The position numbers were made by a program, and so were the translations under genes. From Alphaproteobacteria bacterium HGW-Alphaproteobacteria-14 (lineage in GTDB: Bacteria > Pseudomonadota > Alphaproteobacteria > Sphingomonadales > Sphingomonadaceae): a DNA stretch of 37,563 nucleotides. The notes under the pieces were generated by a model. It was not told where the DNA came from, did no database searches, and was given only the letters and a program-made list of their open reading frames with translations. Location of the stretch: contig PHEL01000005.1 of NCBI GenBank assembly GCA_002842925.1, positions 1 to 37,563 on the forward strand, read 5' to 3'. This document shows, piece by piece, positions 25,200 to 33,015 of the stretch (the stretch's first letter is position 1; the number at the start of each line of letters is the position of its first letter).

Positions 25200-25529
25200 T
25201 CAGGCCGCAGCCTGCGGTTCAATTGGCTTGCCCTTGAACGGCATGACCTTGATTTCCCCCTCGCGCTTGCGCGTCTGCGCGATATCGTAGCTGTTCTGCA
25301 TCCGCATGAGCGTGTCCATAGACACGCCGAACGCCTTTTCGACGCGCAAGGCCATTTCGGGAGACAGGCTCTGGCGCTCATTGAGCAAGGTCGAGAGCGT
25401 GGCTCGCGTTACGCCCAGCACGTCCGCCGCTGCCGTGACCGACAAGCCAAGCGGCTCGATGATGTCATACTTGATGAAGCTGCCGGGATGGGCCGGGTTC
25501 CTCAAGCGGATGCCTGCAATCGCACTCAT
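25200..25529 (-). CDS. higA: HigA-family antitoxin (Xre HTH)
   Basis: This 109-residue DNA-binding protein has a helix-turn-helix at about residues 30-65 (LSVTAAADVLGVTRATLSTLLN) and the HigA-like start RNPAHPGSFIKYDIIEPLGLS. HigA neutralises HigB and represses the pair's promoter. AGGAGG lies 5 nt before ATG 25529, which I prefer over the upstream in-frame GTG at 25535. The toxin gene comes first, as is usual for higBA. The downstream defence operon begins 31 nt after its stop, so the antitoxin may also influence that operon's expression. Confidence 0.9.
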   Translation of the reverse strand: MSAIAGIRLRNPAHPGSFIKYDIIEPLGLSVTAAADVLGVTRATLSTLLNERQSLSPEMALRVEKAFGVSMDTLMRMQNSYDIAQTRKREGEIKVMPFKGKPIEPQAAA

Positions 25530-25538
25530 GGCCACCTC

Positions 25539-25829
25539 CTAGTGGTAATCCTCATAGTCGAGGTCGATGATTTCGATCTCGTCGCGGTCGATCCGAAACG
25601 TCATCCGCCAGTTTTTCGTGACGAACAGACTCCACGTTCCCTTGCGGTCGCCGGTCAGCATATGGGCCTTCCAGCTCGGCACGGTGCGCAAGTCGTCCTC
25701 CCGCTCCATATCTTGGAGGAAAGACACGATGCGTCGGACCTTGGCGACAACGGCGGGTTGAAGGCCGCTTTCATCGTCAACTTCGATGAATCGCCGCAAT
25801 CCCTTGTGGATCACGTTTCTGATCTTCAT
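25539..25829 (-). CDS. higB: HigB-family toxin (RelE/ParE superfamily)
   Basis: This 96-residue protein is of the ribosome-dependent mRNA interferase type. The pattern IHKGLRRFIE...LRTVPSWKAHMLTGDRKGTWSLFV...WRMTFRIDR is typical of HigB, with the basic R/K/H residues that face mRNA. It would cut translated mRNAs when HigA is lost, stabilising the element by addiction. It starts directly at a promoter (25835-25864) with no Shine-Dalgarno, and ends 9 nt before the higA ATG. Confidence 0.88.
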   Translation of the reverse strand: MKIRNVIHKGLRRFIEVDDESGLQPAVVAKVRRIVSFLQDMEREDDLRTVPSWKAHMLTGDRKGTWSLFVTKNWRMTFRIDRDEIEIIDLDYEDYH

Positions 25830-25834
25830 GGTGG

Positions 25835-25864
25835 ATACTACCCTGAAAGTTCGTGTAGCGTCAA
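25835..25864 (-). promoter_or_regulatory. Sigma70-type promoter of higBA
   Basis: On the minus strand TTGACG (25859-25864) and TAGTAT (25835-25840) are separated by 18 nt. Only CCACC lies between the -10 and the higB ATG (25829), so the transcript would be leaderless or nearly so. A GCGT-N6-ACGC inverted repeat (25857-25870) overlaps the -35 and may be the HigA operator. Confidence 0.68.
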
Positions 25865-25879
25865 GTTACGCCATACGAT

Positions 25880-28645
25880 TTATCCCAGCCCTGCCGATAT
25901 GGCTTTTCCCGCTGATGGTGTCGACATGGCAGCCTGCGCGATGGCGGTTTGCGCCTGACCGGCCCGCTCGCCGATGGCTGTTACCAGCTTCGCCCGATCA
26001 TTGGTGAAGATCGCAACCGATTCCTTGGCGCGGGATATGCCGACATAGAATGACTTCTGATCGACAAGGTTGGTGGCCTTGCTGTCGGCGTGGATCATCA
26101 CATGATCGGCGGTCCGGCCTTGGGCTGCGAATGCGGTTTCGACATAGGCATGGGCAATGTGCTGGTCACGCGCAATATCAAGGCTCAAGGTCTGGGTCTG
26201 GCCACGCGGATTGCGGATTTCCGCCGTGCGGGCCTGCGCGTCAATGGTGGTCACTTCGCCGCGCGCACCATTGATCCGCCCCGCCTCCCTGTCGTTGCGG
26301 GTAAACCGGATGCGGTCGCCAGTTTTGAGTTCGAGCGATTGAGGTGCGAACGTCTGGCTGTTGCCCGCGCCCCACTGCCGCAAGCGCCAATCCACCTCGC
26401 GCCCGTCTTCTGATTTCAAGGTGATGGCGGATTTCACGGGGTCAATGCTCTCGACGCGATAGGCTTCGCCGCTTGCAATGCCTTTGTCGGCATAGTCACG
26501 GGTGAATCGGACCACATCGCCCTTGTCGTAGCTCAACGGATCGCGGGCTTCGGCGCGGGTCAGCCCCTTGTTGGCGAGGCTCTGCATGGTCACGGCGGGG
26601 CCAGTCAGCGCGCCGGATTTGGCAAGCGCAGCCCGAATGTCAGCGGTCAGCGCGTCGCGTCCTTCGCGTGACGGCTCAATAACAAGGGTGCGGGCGCGGC
26701 TGGCTTTGTCCAGCTTGGCATACTGCTCGGCGATAGCCGCGAACCGCTCGGCGCGGTCGGCATTCTCGACAATTCTGCCGCCGCCACGATCCATTGCGGC
26801 GAGCGCCTTTCGGGCATCGCCTTCGATGGATGCCAACACAGCGTCCTTGGTTGCCGTGTTGGTCTGCCGCACGATCTCGCCAAGCTTGGCGGTTTCAATG
26901 CCCGCGCCCTGTAACTGCGCGAAGGCCGCGCCAGCCTCGACCGATCCAAGTTGCTTCACGTCGCCCACGAGGATGACGCGGGCGTTCCGCTTCTCGGCCA
27001 GGTCGAACAGTCTAGCCGTATCGCGCGCCGATAACAGCGATGCCTCGTCCACGATCCACGCGGCGGGCTGGCCCTGACTTGGCCGCTCCGGCGATAGCAG
27101 GTGCCGGGCAACGGTATCGCTGCGCGCGCCCATGGCTTCGCCCAGCACCATCGCCGCCGATGCCGTGGGCGCAAGCGCAACTACGCGCACGCCACGCGCC
27201 TCGGCCTCGCGGGCAAAGGTCGCCAGAACGGTGGTGGTCTTAGCGGTGCCAGCATAGCCTTGCAACGCGGTGATGCGATTGCGGCTGGTCAATAGCTGCT
27301 CGGTGGCGGCGCGCTGGTCGGCATTCCACCCAAAGCCCGCGCGCTCCCCCTGCGCCGATGAGCTGGCGACGGCCTTGGCGGCGGCAAGCGGTGTGGTGAT
27401 AGGGGACAAGGTGCCACGTCCCTCCGCCTCGATCCGCAGCATCTTGGCTTCGGTTTCAACATTCTGACGGGTGGTGAACCCGGAAAACTCAGCGCCGCGC
27501 CGGTCGATATGGGTGCGGTCGATCAATTCGCCCTGCTTGGTAGCCGCCGCGATGGCCTCCCCGATTTGCGCATAGCTGACCTTGCCCAGCCCGACGCGCC
27601 CGGCTTCCTCGTGTAGCGCAGCAGCGGAAAATACCGATTGCCGCTCGCCCAGCTTGTCGGCGGCATGGGCGACGGCGCGGCTTGCCGCGCTATCGCCCTG
27701 CAATTCGATGGTAGCGCGGTGGTCGTTGATGGCCGCTACGCCCTCAGCCTCCCGGACCATTGCCAGCCTCGCCTCCGGGCCGAATCCGGCCTTGCTCGCG
27801 GTATCGCGCCAATCCGCCACAAGAGCCGCAGGGTCGGCGGCAACCTTGGCCTGCCGGGTATCAAGTGCGGCAACCTGCTTTTCGGCGGCGGTGGCGTTGT
27901 CGCGGGAAGTGCCGCGTTCGCCAAGCGCGGCCTCGATCTCGGCGCTGCGGGTGCTGAATGCGGCCATGATCTCAGGGGAAACACCCTTGATCTCGAACAT
28001 AGAACCTTTGCCCACCTCGATCTCATAGCCCAGTTCTCGGACTTTCAAGGCCAGCTCCTGCCGGTAGATCGCACCAATCTGTTTTTGCAGTTGGTATATC
28101 GCGCGCGGTTCAAGGCTGCGCCATGTGCCGTCCTCGCCCTTGGTGGCATTGAGAATGACATTGTGGGTGTGAAGCTGCGGGTCTTGGGCGCGGCTCGTGC
28201 CGTGCTGAAAGCTGGCGACTACAAGATTGCCGGTAGCCTCTCGGTTCACTGCGCCGCCGTCACGGATGCGGGTTGCGGCCATGTGCTGCTCGACATGGGC
28301 AAGCGCGGCTTTCACCGCTGCGCCATGAGCCGCGACCAATCGCCGGTCGCCCGCAACTTCGGCCATGATCGACAGAGACTTGGGCGCGCTCAAGGTCACG
28401 TCCCAACCGGGACGATGCTCCAGCTTGCCATCGCGCGTGGTGCCTAGCTGCTGGTCGGCCACCTTACCGTCCAGCAAGTCGCGAAACTTCTCCCGGTCCA
28501 CATCGCCTGACAGACCCAGCGCTTCTGCGCCTTTTCCCTGCCATTCTGATGGGGACTCGCCGCCGTCGGCATAATACTCGCCAGCGGATTCATAGTAGCT
28601 GGCGGCCTGACCCGAACTGGTCAGCGCGGAGACAGATGCGACCAT
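25880..28645 (-). CDS. MobF-family conjugative relaxase/helicase (TrwC/TraI-like)
   Basis: This 921-residue protein nicks oriT, stays bound to the 5' end and unwinds the strand for transfer. Relaxase signs are paired tyrosines Y17-Y18 and Y24-Y25, and the three-His metal site H148, H159, H161 (QLHTHNVILN). The SF1 helicase has Walker A GYAGTAKTT (463-471) and Walker B IVDEAS (531-536). It is shorter than F TraI (about 1750 residues) but near TrwC in size. It shares one base with the upstream coupling-protein gene (TGATG), so the two are coupled. It is the key evidence that the element can be mobilized. Confidence 0.95.
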   Translation of the reverse strand: MVASVSALTSSGQAASYYESAGEYYADGGESPSEWQGKGAEALGLSGDVDREKFRDLLDGKVADQQLGTTRDGKLEHRPGWDVTLSAPKSLSIMAEVAGDRRLVAAHGAAVKAALAHVEQHMAATRIRDGGAVNREATGNLVVASFQHGTSRAQDPQLHTHNVILNATKGEDGTWRSLEPRAIYQLQKQIGAIYRQELALKVRELGYEIEVGKGSMFEIKGVSPEIMAAFSTRSAEIEAALGERGTSRDNATAAEKQVAALDTRQAKVAADPAALVADWRDTASKAGFGPEARLAMVREAEGVAAINDHRATIELQGDSAASRAVAHAADKLGERQSVFSAAALHEEAGRVGLGKVSYAQIGEAIAAATKQGELIDRTHIDRRGAEFSGFTTRQNVETEAKMLRIEAEGRGTLSPITTPLAAAKAVASSSAQGERAGFGWNADQRAATEQLLTSRNRITALQGYAGTAKTTTVLATFAREAEARGVRVVALAPTASAAMVLGEAMGARSDTVARHLLSPERPSQGQPAAWIVDEASLLSARDTARLFDLAEKRNARVILVGDVKQLGSVEAGAAFAQLQGAGIETAKLGEIVRQTNTATKDAVLASIEGDARKALAAMDRGGGRIVENADRAERFAAIAEQYAKLDKASRARTLVIEPSREGRDALTADIRAALAKSGALTGPAVTMQSLANKGLTRAEARDPLSYDKGDVVRFTRDYADKGIASGEAYRVESIDPVKSAITLKSEDGREVDWRLRQWGAGNSQTFAPQSLELKTGDRIRFTRNDREAGRINGARGEVTTIDAQARTAEIRNPRGQTQTLSLDIARDQHIAHAYVETAFAAQGRTADHVMIHADSKATNLVDQKSFYVGISRAKESVAIFTNDRAKLVTAIGERAGQAQTAIAQAAMSTPSAGKAISAGLG

Positions 28646-30477
28646 CAGACTGGCCCCGCGCTGCCGCTAGGCTTTGTCGGTGGTGAAACCGTTGGCGTGG
28701 TGGTCGATGGCGGCTGCCAATGCGTGGCCCCAATATCGCCGGACACAAATCCCGGCTGACGGGCTGGGCCATGGCGTGCGATGTGATCGGCGTTGAGCCT
28801 GATCCGCGCCACCGGCAATCCATCGGGAAGCAACAGATAACCCTCGAACTTGGGCAAGCGCAGTTCGCTCTCCAAAATGGCGGGCCGCATTTTGCGTATC
28901 TTGCCAAGCGTGGTGCGGGGCTTGTCGTCTCCATCTGCCAGCGCGTCGGTCATGGTCTGGATTTCCACCTCACATTCGCCAATGGTCTGACTGGCCCAGA
29001 CACGGGTTTCGCTGTCGATGGTTTGCAGAAACAGCTTGGTGTTGCAGCACCCCAGCATGGCTTCGGCGATCTTCGGGCCGTAGCGGTGCTGCATCTGGCC
29101 CAGCGCCTGAAACGTGAGAATCACCGCCGCGCCAAACTTGCGGCCTTCGGGGAGCAACCGCGCCAGATTATCGACGCGCGGCAAGTCGGCCAGCTCGTCG
29201 AGCACAAACCAGATGCGCCGGTCGGGTGACGGGGGAAGGCCCAGCACGGCGCTGGCGGCGCATTCCAGCCAGCAGGCGAGCAAGGGCTTCGATGCCTCGA
29301 AGTAATCCTCCTTGCGCGGGACGAATATCCACGGTTTCGCGCTCTTGCGCTTGTCCAGCCCGTGGATGAAATCCCGGAAAGCGAAGGGCGCGCCGCCGCT
29401 GCCATCAACCCGCAAAAACTGGATCAGGTCAGCAGCCTTGGCGAGCATGAACAGCACGCTGCCTGTCGCGCGGTCGGCATCATCGGCAAAGGTCCGCGCC
29501 GATGAACTGCCTGCCAGCCACGTTTTTAGGTCATCCTTGGTCCGGTCCTGCAAGGCGTGCAGCAAAGCAGGCAAGTTCGCGTTGCCTTCGCGCCAAAGCG
29601 CCCGGATCATGTTGGCGACAAGGATGCGGCTGGTGTCGAGCCACACGTCGCTGTCATGTTGCCCCGTCTCGGTAATGAGCTGGCGAGCGATGCGGTCGGC
29701 GTCGGCAGGGTGAGCGATTTCGGCGAAGGGCGACCAATAAGCGCACCGGGTATCGAACGGGTTCAGGATCACGTCGCCGCGTTCGGGCCGGTAGTAATGC
29801 GCGACGAACTCGCCGCTGGTGTCATAGACCAAGGCGGCTTCGCCCCGCGCTTCGATCCCGTCGAGCATCTGGCGCAAGGCCGTGGTCTTACCGCTGCCGG
29901 TCGTGCCGATCATCGCCATGTGCCGGGTTTCGAGCCTGCCGGGAAGCGGAACGGTGCCAACGCGCATGGCATTGGGCAGCGCCTCGGTGCTGGTCAACTT
30001 CGCCAGTGCTGCCTCGCTCGTCACCAGCGTTCCGGCGATAACTCGGTCACGCAACGCACGTTCGCGACGCCGGGCGATGGCTCCGCGCAACAAAATCAGG
30101 CTCGCCAGCCATCCGCCAAAGCCCAGCGAGCATCCCCAAATCCCGTATGCAAAGACATCGTGTGCCGCATTGCCGTAATAGGGATGCGCGGCAACTGCGC
30201 GGGCCGGAACGGCATAGGCTTGGCCGTCCTGGCTAATCATTATGGCCGGATCGACCACCGTGCCTTGGGCGAACCACAGTTTTGCCTTGGCGACGGCGTA
30301 TGTGCCCGCTGCCTGCATCGCCTGCTGGTCCAACACTACATAAGGTGTTGCGACTGCGCCCATAGCGATGGATGCCAGCATGATACCTGCCTGCCGCCGG
30401 AAGCGCGCGGCCTGATTGTTGCGGTTGTGGCGACGCAAGGCGTCGGCATGGGCGCGCCGGTCATGGGACTGGTTCAT
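28645..30477 (-). CDS. Type IV coupling protein (TraD/TrwB-like)
   Basis: This 610-residue inner-membrane ATPase links the relaxosome to a secretion channel. Two membrane helices lie at about 30-48 and 107-130, followed by Walker A GTTGSGKTT (191-199), the YDTSGEF segment, and Walker B WFVLDELADLPR near residue 415. The length fits the VirD4/TraD family. Its start overlaps the accessory-protein stop (ATGA) and its stop overlaps the relaxase start. No VirB-type genes are nearby, so it must work with a helper's channel. Confidence 0.94.
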   Translation of the reverse strand: MNQSHDRRAHADALRRHNRNNQAARFRRQAGIMLASIAMGAVATPYVVLDQQAMQAAGTYAVAKAKLWFAQGTVVDPAIMISQDGQAYAVPARAVAAHPYYGNAAHDVFAYGIWGCSLGFGGWLASLILLRGAIARRRERALRDRVIAGTLVTSEAALAKLTSTEALPNAMRVGTVPLPGRLETRHMAMIGTTGSGKTTALRQMLDGIEARGEAALVYDTSGEFVAHYYRPERGDVILNPFDTRCAYWSPFAEIAHPADADRIARQLITETGQHDSDVWLDTSRILVANMIRALWREGNANLPALLHALQDRTKDDLKTWLAGSSSARTFADDADRATGSVLFMLAKAADLIQFLRVDGSGGAPFAFRDFIHGLDKRKSAKPWIFVPRKEDYFEASKPLLACWLECAASAVLGLPPSPDRRIWFVLDELADLPRVDNLARLLPEGRKFGAAVILTFQALGQMQHRYGPKIAEAMLGCCNTKLFLQTIDSETRVWASQTIGECEVEIQTMTDALADGDDKPRTTLGKIRKMRPAILESELRLPKFEGYLLLPDGLPVARIRLNADHIARHGPARQPGFVSGDIGATHWQPPSTTTPTVSPPTKPSGSAGPV

Positions 30478-30845
30478 TCCCGGCCCTCCTGCGCGCGTAG
30501 CCGCTGGCGGTCATAGGCCGCGTTGATCTCGGCGGTGACGGCCTCATCGGACGTGCGAGCGCCCAGCGCCGCATGGCGGGCGTAACAATAGGCAGCGCAA
30601 GCGGTGAATAATGCGCGGTCCAGCATCCGCTCAACATCGACCATGCGGGTGCTGACCGACGTCAGTTCGGTGACGATCTCGCGATTGCCGTTGTCGCGCG
30701 CAGGCGGGTTTGCCTGCGCTGCGATCCCCGCTTTGACGCTGCGCTGGAGCATCGCATAGACGCTGATGCCCTGCCGTTCGGCCAGTGCGTTTAGCACTTT
30801 GTCGAGCGCAACGGGCAGGCGGACAGTGTGCTGAACGGGCTTCAT
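30474..30845 (-). CDS. Putative relaxosome accessory protein (ribbon-helix-helix-like)
   Basis: This 123-residue protein starts MKPVQHTVRLPVALDKVLN, which has the short basic strand then helix expected of an RHH DNA-binding domain (VRLPVALDKVLNALAERQGISVYAML). A helical tail follows. RHH proteins such as TrwA or MobC-like factors bind oriT and stimulate the relaxase. I chose ATG 30845, with GGAGG 7 nt upstream, over a longer frame that reads through the repeats beside it. It is first in the accessory-T4CP-relaxase operon, and the repeats at 30859-30944 are its probable binding sites. The family assignment is by pattern only. Confidence 0.7.
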   Translation of the reverse strand: MKPVQHTVRLPVALDKVLNALAERQGISVYAMLQRSVKAGIAAQANPPARDNGNREIVTELTSVSTRMVDVERMLDRALFTACAAYCYARHAALGARTSDEAVTAEINAAYDRQRLRAQEGRE

Positions 30846-31052
30846 GCCACCGCCTCCCCGAGAGTGCGCAGCGCACTCTCGAAAAACGGCGCAATCGCGT
30901 GCCTTTTTGCGGCGGCAATGTTCGCGCACTCTCGGCGCACTCGCATAAACTGGCGGAAAAACGCCATGCACCCGTGCGTGAGGTGTGTATCTGAATTGCT
31001 GGCTCGATGCGTAGCATCGCAGCCCCACAACATTGCCTTTTGACGGTTCGGA
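30846..31052. other. Candidate oriT / operator region upstream of the mobilization operon
   Basis: This 207-bp gene-free stretch contains a near-perfect palindrome (10-bp arms cgagagtgcg / cgcactctcg at 30859-30881 with a 3-nt centre). Two more direct copies of the half-site follow: cgcactctcg at 30925-30934 and cgcactcgc at 30936-30944. A second small inverted repeat, cgatgc-gta-gcatcg, lies at 31005-31019. Position before the mobilization genes, repeats and hairpins are what an oriT with accessory-protein sites looks like. I cannot name the nick site. Confidence 0.6.
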
Positions 31053-31658
31053 TCAAGCATGACCCAGCCCCTTCCGGCATACGGCGCAAAGCGCGGGAGC
31101 GGGTTCGCCAGATGCAGTTTTGGCCGTGGCAGCGGGCAGATTTGTCGAAGCTTCTGCCTGCCGGTCGCCGCCAGCCAAAGCCGCGATCAGGGCCTTGGCT
31201 TTCCGGTCAGCCCTGCACCTGTCGAAATGCTCCGGGACCGGTGGCAGTGCGGTTAGATCGTGATCTTCGACCCACGTTCGAATGACGGCCTCAATCGCCT
31301 GCTGCATCTTTTCGTGCAGTGCCTGCGCCTCGAACGGATCAAGATGGGCAGTAAAGCCGGGTGACAAGATCAAGCCGCCAAGCGGAACCCAATTCCTGCC
31401 AGCTTGCTGCCAAGGCCCGTCGATCCTGCACCGGGACGTGTCGCCCTGATAGGATGCAAGCGGTGGCCGTTCGGCCTCGTGCCACGGGACAAGCGCGGTG
31501 CGGTAGGTGTCACCGTCCTCGCCCTCGGCGAGCAGCTTGTTGATGAGCGGCACCGCATAGCAGGCGGTGCGGTATTCGGCGGTGAAGCGCAGATTGACCT
31601 TGCGGCCAGTCCAGATGAAATCGGCAAGCCGGTCCATAGCGCGGCTGAAAATGGACAT
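31053..31658 (-). CDS. Hypothetical protein in the mobilization region
   Basis: This 201-residue soluble protein begins MSIFSRAMDRLADFIWTGRKV. It has no membrane segment and no catalytic motif I recognise. The middle holds GNWVPLGGLILSP-like text (actually RNWVPLGGLILSPGF) and the C-terminus has CAVCRKGLGH, a possible half zinc site. It sits between the excisionase-like gene and the candidate oriT on the same strand, suggesting a maintenance or transfer-associated role. No function can be assigned. Confidence 0.7.
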   Translation of the reverse strand: MSIFSRAMDRLADFIWTGRKVNLRFTAEYRTACYAVPLINKLLAEGEDGDTYRTALVPWHEAERPPLASYQGDTSRCRIDGPWQQAGRNWVPLGGLILSPGFTAHLDPFEAQALHEKMQQAIEAVIRTWVEDHDLTALPPVPEHFDRCRADRKAKALIAALAGGDRQAEASTNLPAATAKTASGEPAPALCAVCRKGLGHA

Positions 31659-31768
31659 GGGGTATCCTTTCGTGAAATCACGATTGCGGGTGGTTGGGAT
31701 GGCAGGAAGATCGCAGGCGCTGGCTGGCCCAACCGCTTATCGGGCTGGGGATGCGGCGAGCTTGCGGC

Positions 31769-31942
31769 TCAGATGTCCGCTCGGGTCTGCGACAATCGCT
31801 TGATGGATTCGGTGGTCAGCAGTGTCCGCCTGCCGATTTTGATCGCATCAAGCCTGCCGGATTTGAGCAAGTTGTAAACCGATGAGCGCCCGACGCCGAG
31901 CGCCTTGGCGGTATCGTTGATAGAGATTGCCAGTAGTTCCAT
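31769..31942 (-). CDS. Excisionase-like helix-turn-helix protein
   Basis: This 57-residue protein belongs to the MerR/excisionase-type HTH (helix_turn_helix_17) group: MELLAISINDTAKALGVGRSSVYNLLKSGRLDAIKIGRRTLLT shows helix, recognition helix and wing. Such proteins direct the integrase toward excision or regulate element genes. I chose ATG 31942, with AAGGAG 6 nt upstream; a longer frame to 32074 has no homology. It lies downstream of the integrase and membrane-protein genes. Confidence 0.85.
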   Translation of the reverse strand: MELLAISINDTAKALGVGRSSVYNLLKSGRLDAIKIGRRTLLTTESIKRLSQTRADI

Positions 31943-32069
31943 GTGCGTCTCCTTGGATGCCGACTCGCGGCGAGAGACATGGCAAGTTGCACAGGGCTGG
32001 CAGCGGGTCGTCCAGCAATGGGAGGACCGCTGAAATCTGCCATTGGTTGCCGAAAACAGAAATGCGGCA

Positions 32070-32086
32070 GGCATTACAAAAATGCC
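32070..32086 (-). terminator. Small hairpin downstream of the membrane-protein gene
   Basis: ggcatt-acaaa-aatgcc forms a 6-bp stem with a 5-nt loop, 30 nt past the stop of the 32116-33015 gene on the minus strand. It has no T-run. It may be a weak terminator or part of the excisionase promoter region; nothing else is evident in 31943-32115. Confidence 0.35.
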
Positions 32087-32115
32087 GGTAGGGAACCGAA
32101 AAACGAAAGTGCCTG

Positions 32116-33015
32116 TCAGCCGCCTTGGACGGGTGGCAAACTTTTCAGGTGATCGACGATTTTCTCTGCATAGGGTGACAATTGATCCCCGCGCGGCACG
32201 TCGCCGGATGCATCGGCGTTGACCTCAAACCATTCGGCAAGCCGTTCTTTGATCGTGCGCACTGATGCCACCCGGTCGTTCAAGTCCAGCGCACCTAATC
32301 TTGGGTCGCCGATCAGGGCGATAATCGCCTCGGCATAACGGTATTTGCTGTTTCTGCCCGGCCCGCCTTTGCGCTTCGGTTTGGCCGTAGAGAGTATCTT
32401 GTCCACGTCGTCGCGGTGCAGGAAAATATCTCCGGGCAGCGAGTGGCCTGTGCGAAAGCGCATGACCAAGGCCCGGTCGGCGCTGTGTTCGGAGAACAGG
32501 AAATAACGCAGCCTGCCGAAAAACTGCCTGCGGTTCAGAAACATCCGCCGCTTGCCAAAGCGGGATATGTAGTAGGCTTGAGGACCGGACGCCTTCTGGA
32601 GATAACCCAGAAACTCATCAAATTGCCCGTCCGGTGAATATGGCAAAGGCAACGGTGCATCCGGGGTCTTCAAGCCATATTGATAGAGCTGCCGCCAGAG
32701 ATGCGGTGCTGCCGTTGCGGCAAGGGTGGCCAAAGTCAGAAAAGCAAAAAGGTCTGCCGATTTGGACGGCGCTGAAAGCAACATGGCGAACAGAAATATG
32801 ACAAACAGGAAACCGAAGGCCATGCTGACGATGAACGCCGCATTGTAGTATCGCGCGAATATCGGCTTTGCCTGATTGATGATCGCGGCATTGGACTTCA
32901 AGCCCTCGTCCAGATCATCCGACGTGAACTGCGCCAAAGCCTTCCAAAGCGGCACATTCTCTGAAACATCCCCGTCTGCAAAGACTTTCCATCCTCCTCC
33001 GGGGTTGCTCGTCAT
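32116..33015 (-). CDS. Hypothetical membrane protein coupled to the integrase gene
   Basis: This 299-residue protein has two adjacent membrane helices (about residues 57-82 and 88-105). A long cytoplasmic C-terminal part follows, with basic patches (KRRMFLNRRQFFGRLRYF, KPKRKGGPGRNSKYR). No family is recognised. The start ATG overlaps the integrase stop (ATGA), so it is translated together with the integrase tail. Position in the integration module hints at a role in element control or phage exclusion, but that is a guess. Confidence 0.7.
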   Translation of the reverse strand: MTSNPGGGWKVFADGDVSENVPLWKALAQFTSDDLDEGLKSNAAIINQAKPIFARYYNAAFIVSMAFGFLFVIFLFAMLLSAPSKSADLFAFLTLATLAATAAPHLWRQLYQYGLKTPDAPLPLPYSPDGQFDEFLGYLQKASGPQAYYISRFGKRRMFLNRRQFFGRLRYFLFSEHSADRALVMRFRTGHSLPGDIFLHRDDVDKILSTAKPKRKGGPGRNSKYRYAEAIIALIGDPRLGALDLNDRVASVRTIKERLAEWFEVNADASGDVPRGDQLSPYAEKIVDHLKSLPPVQGG

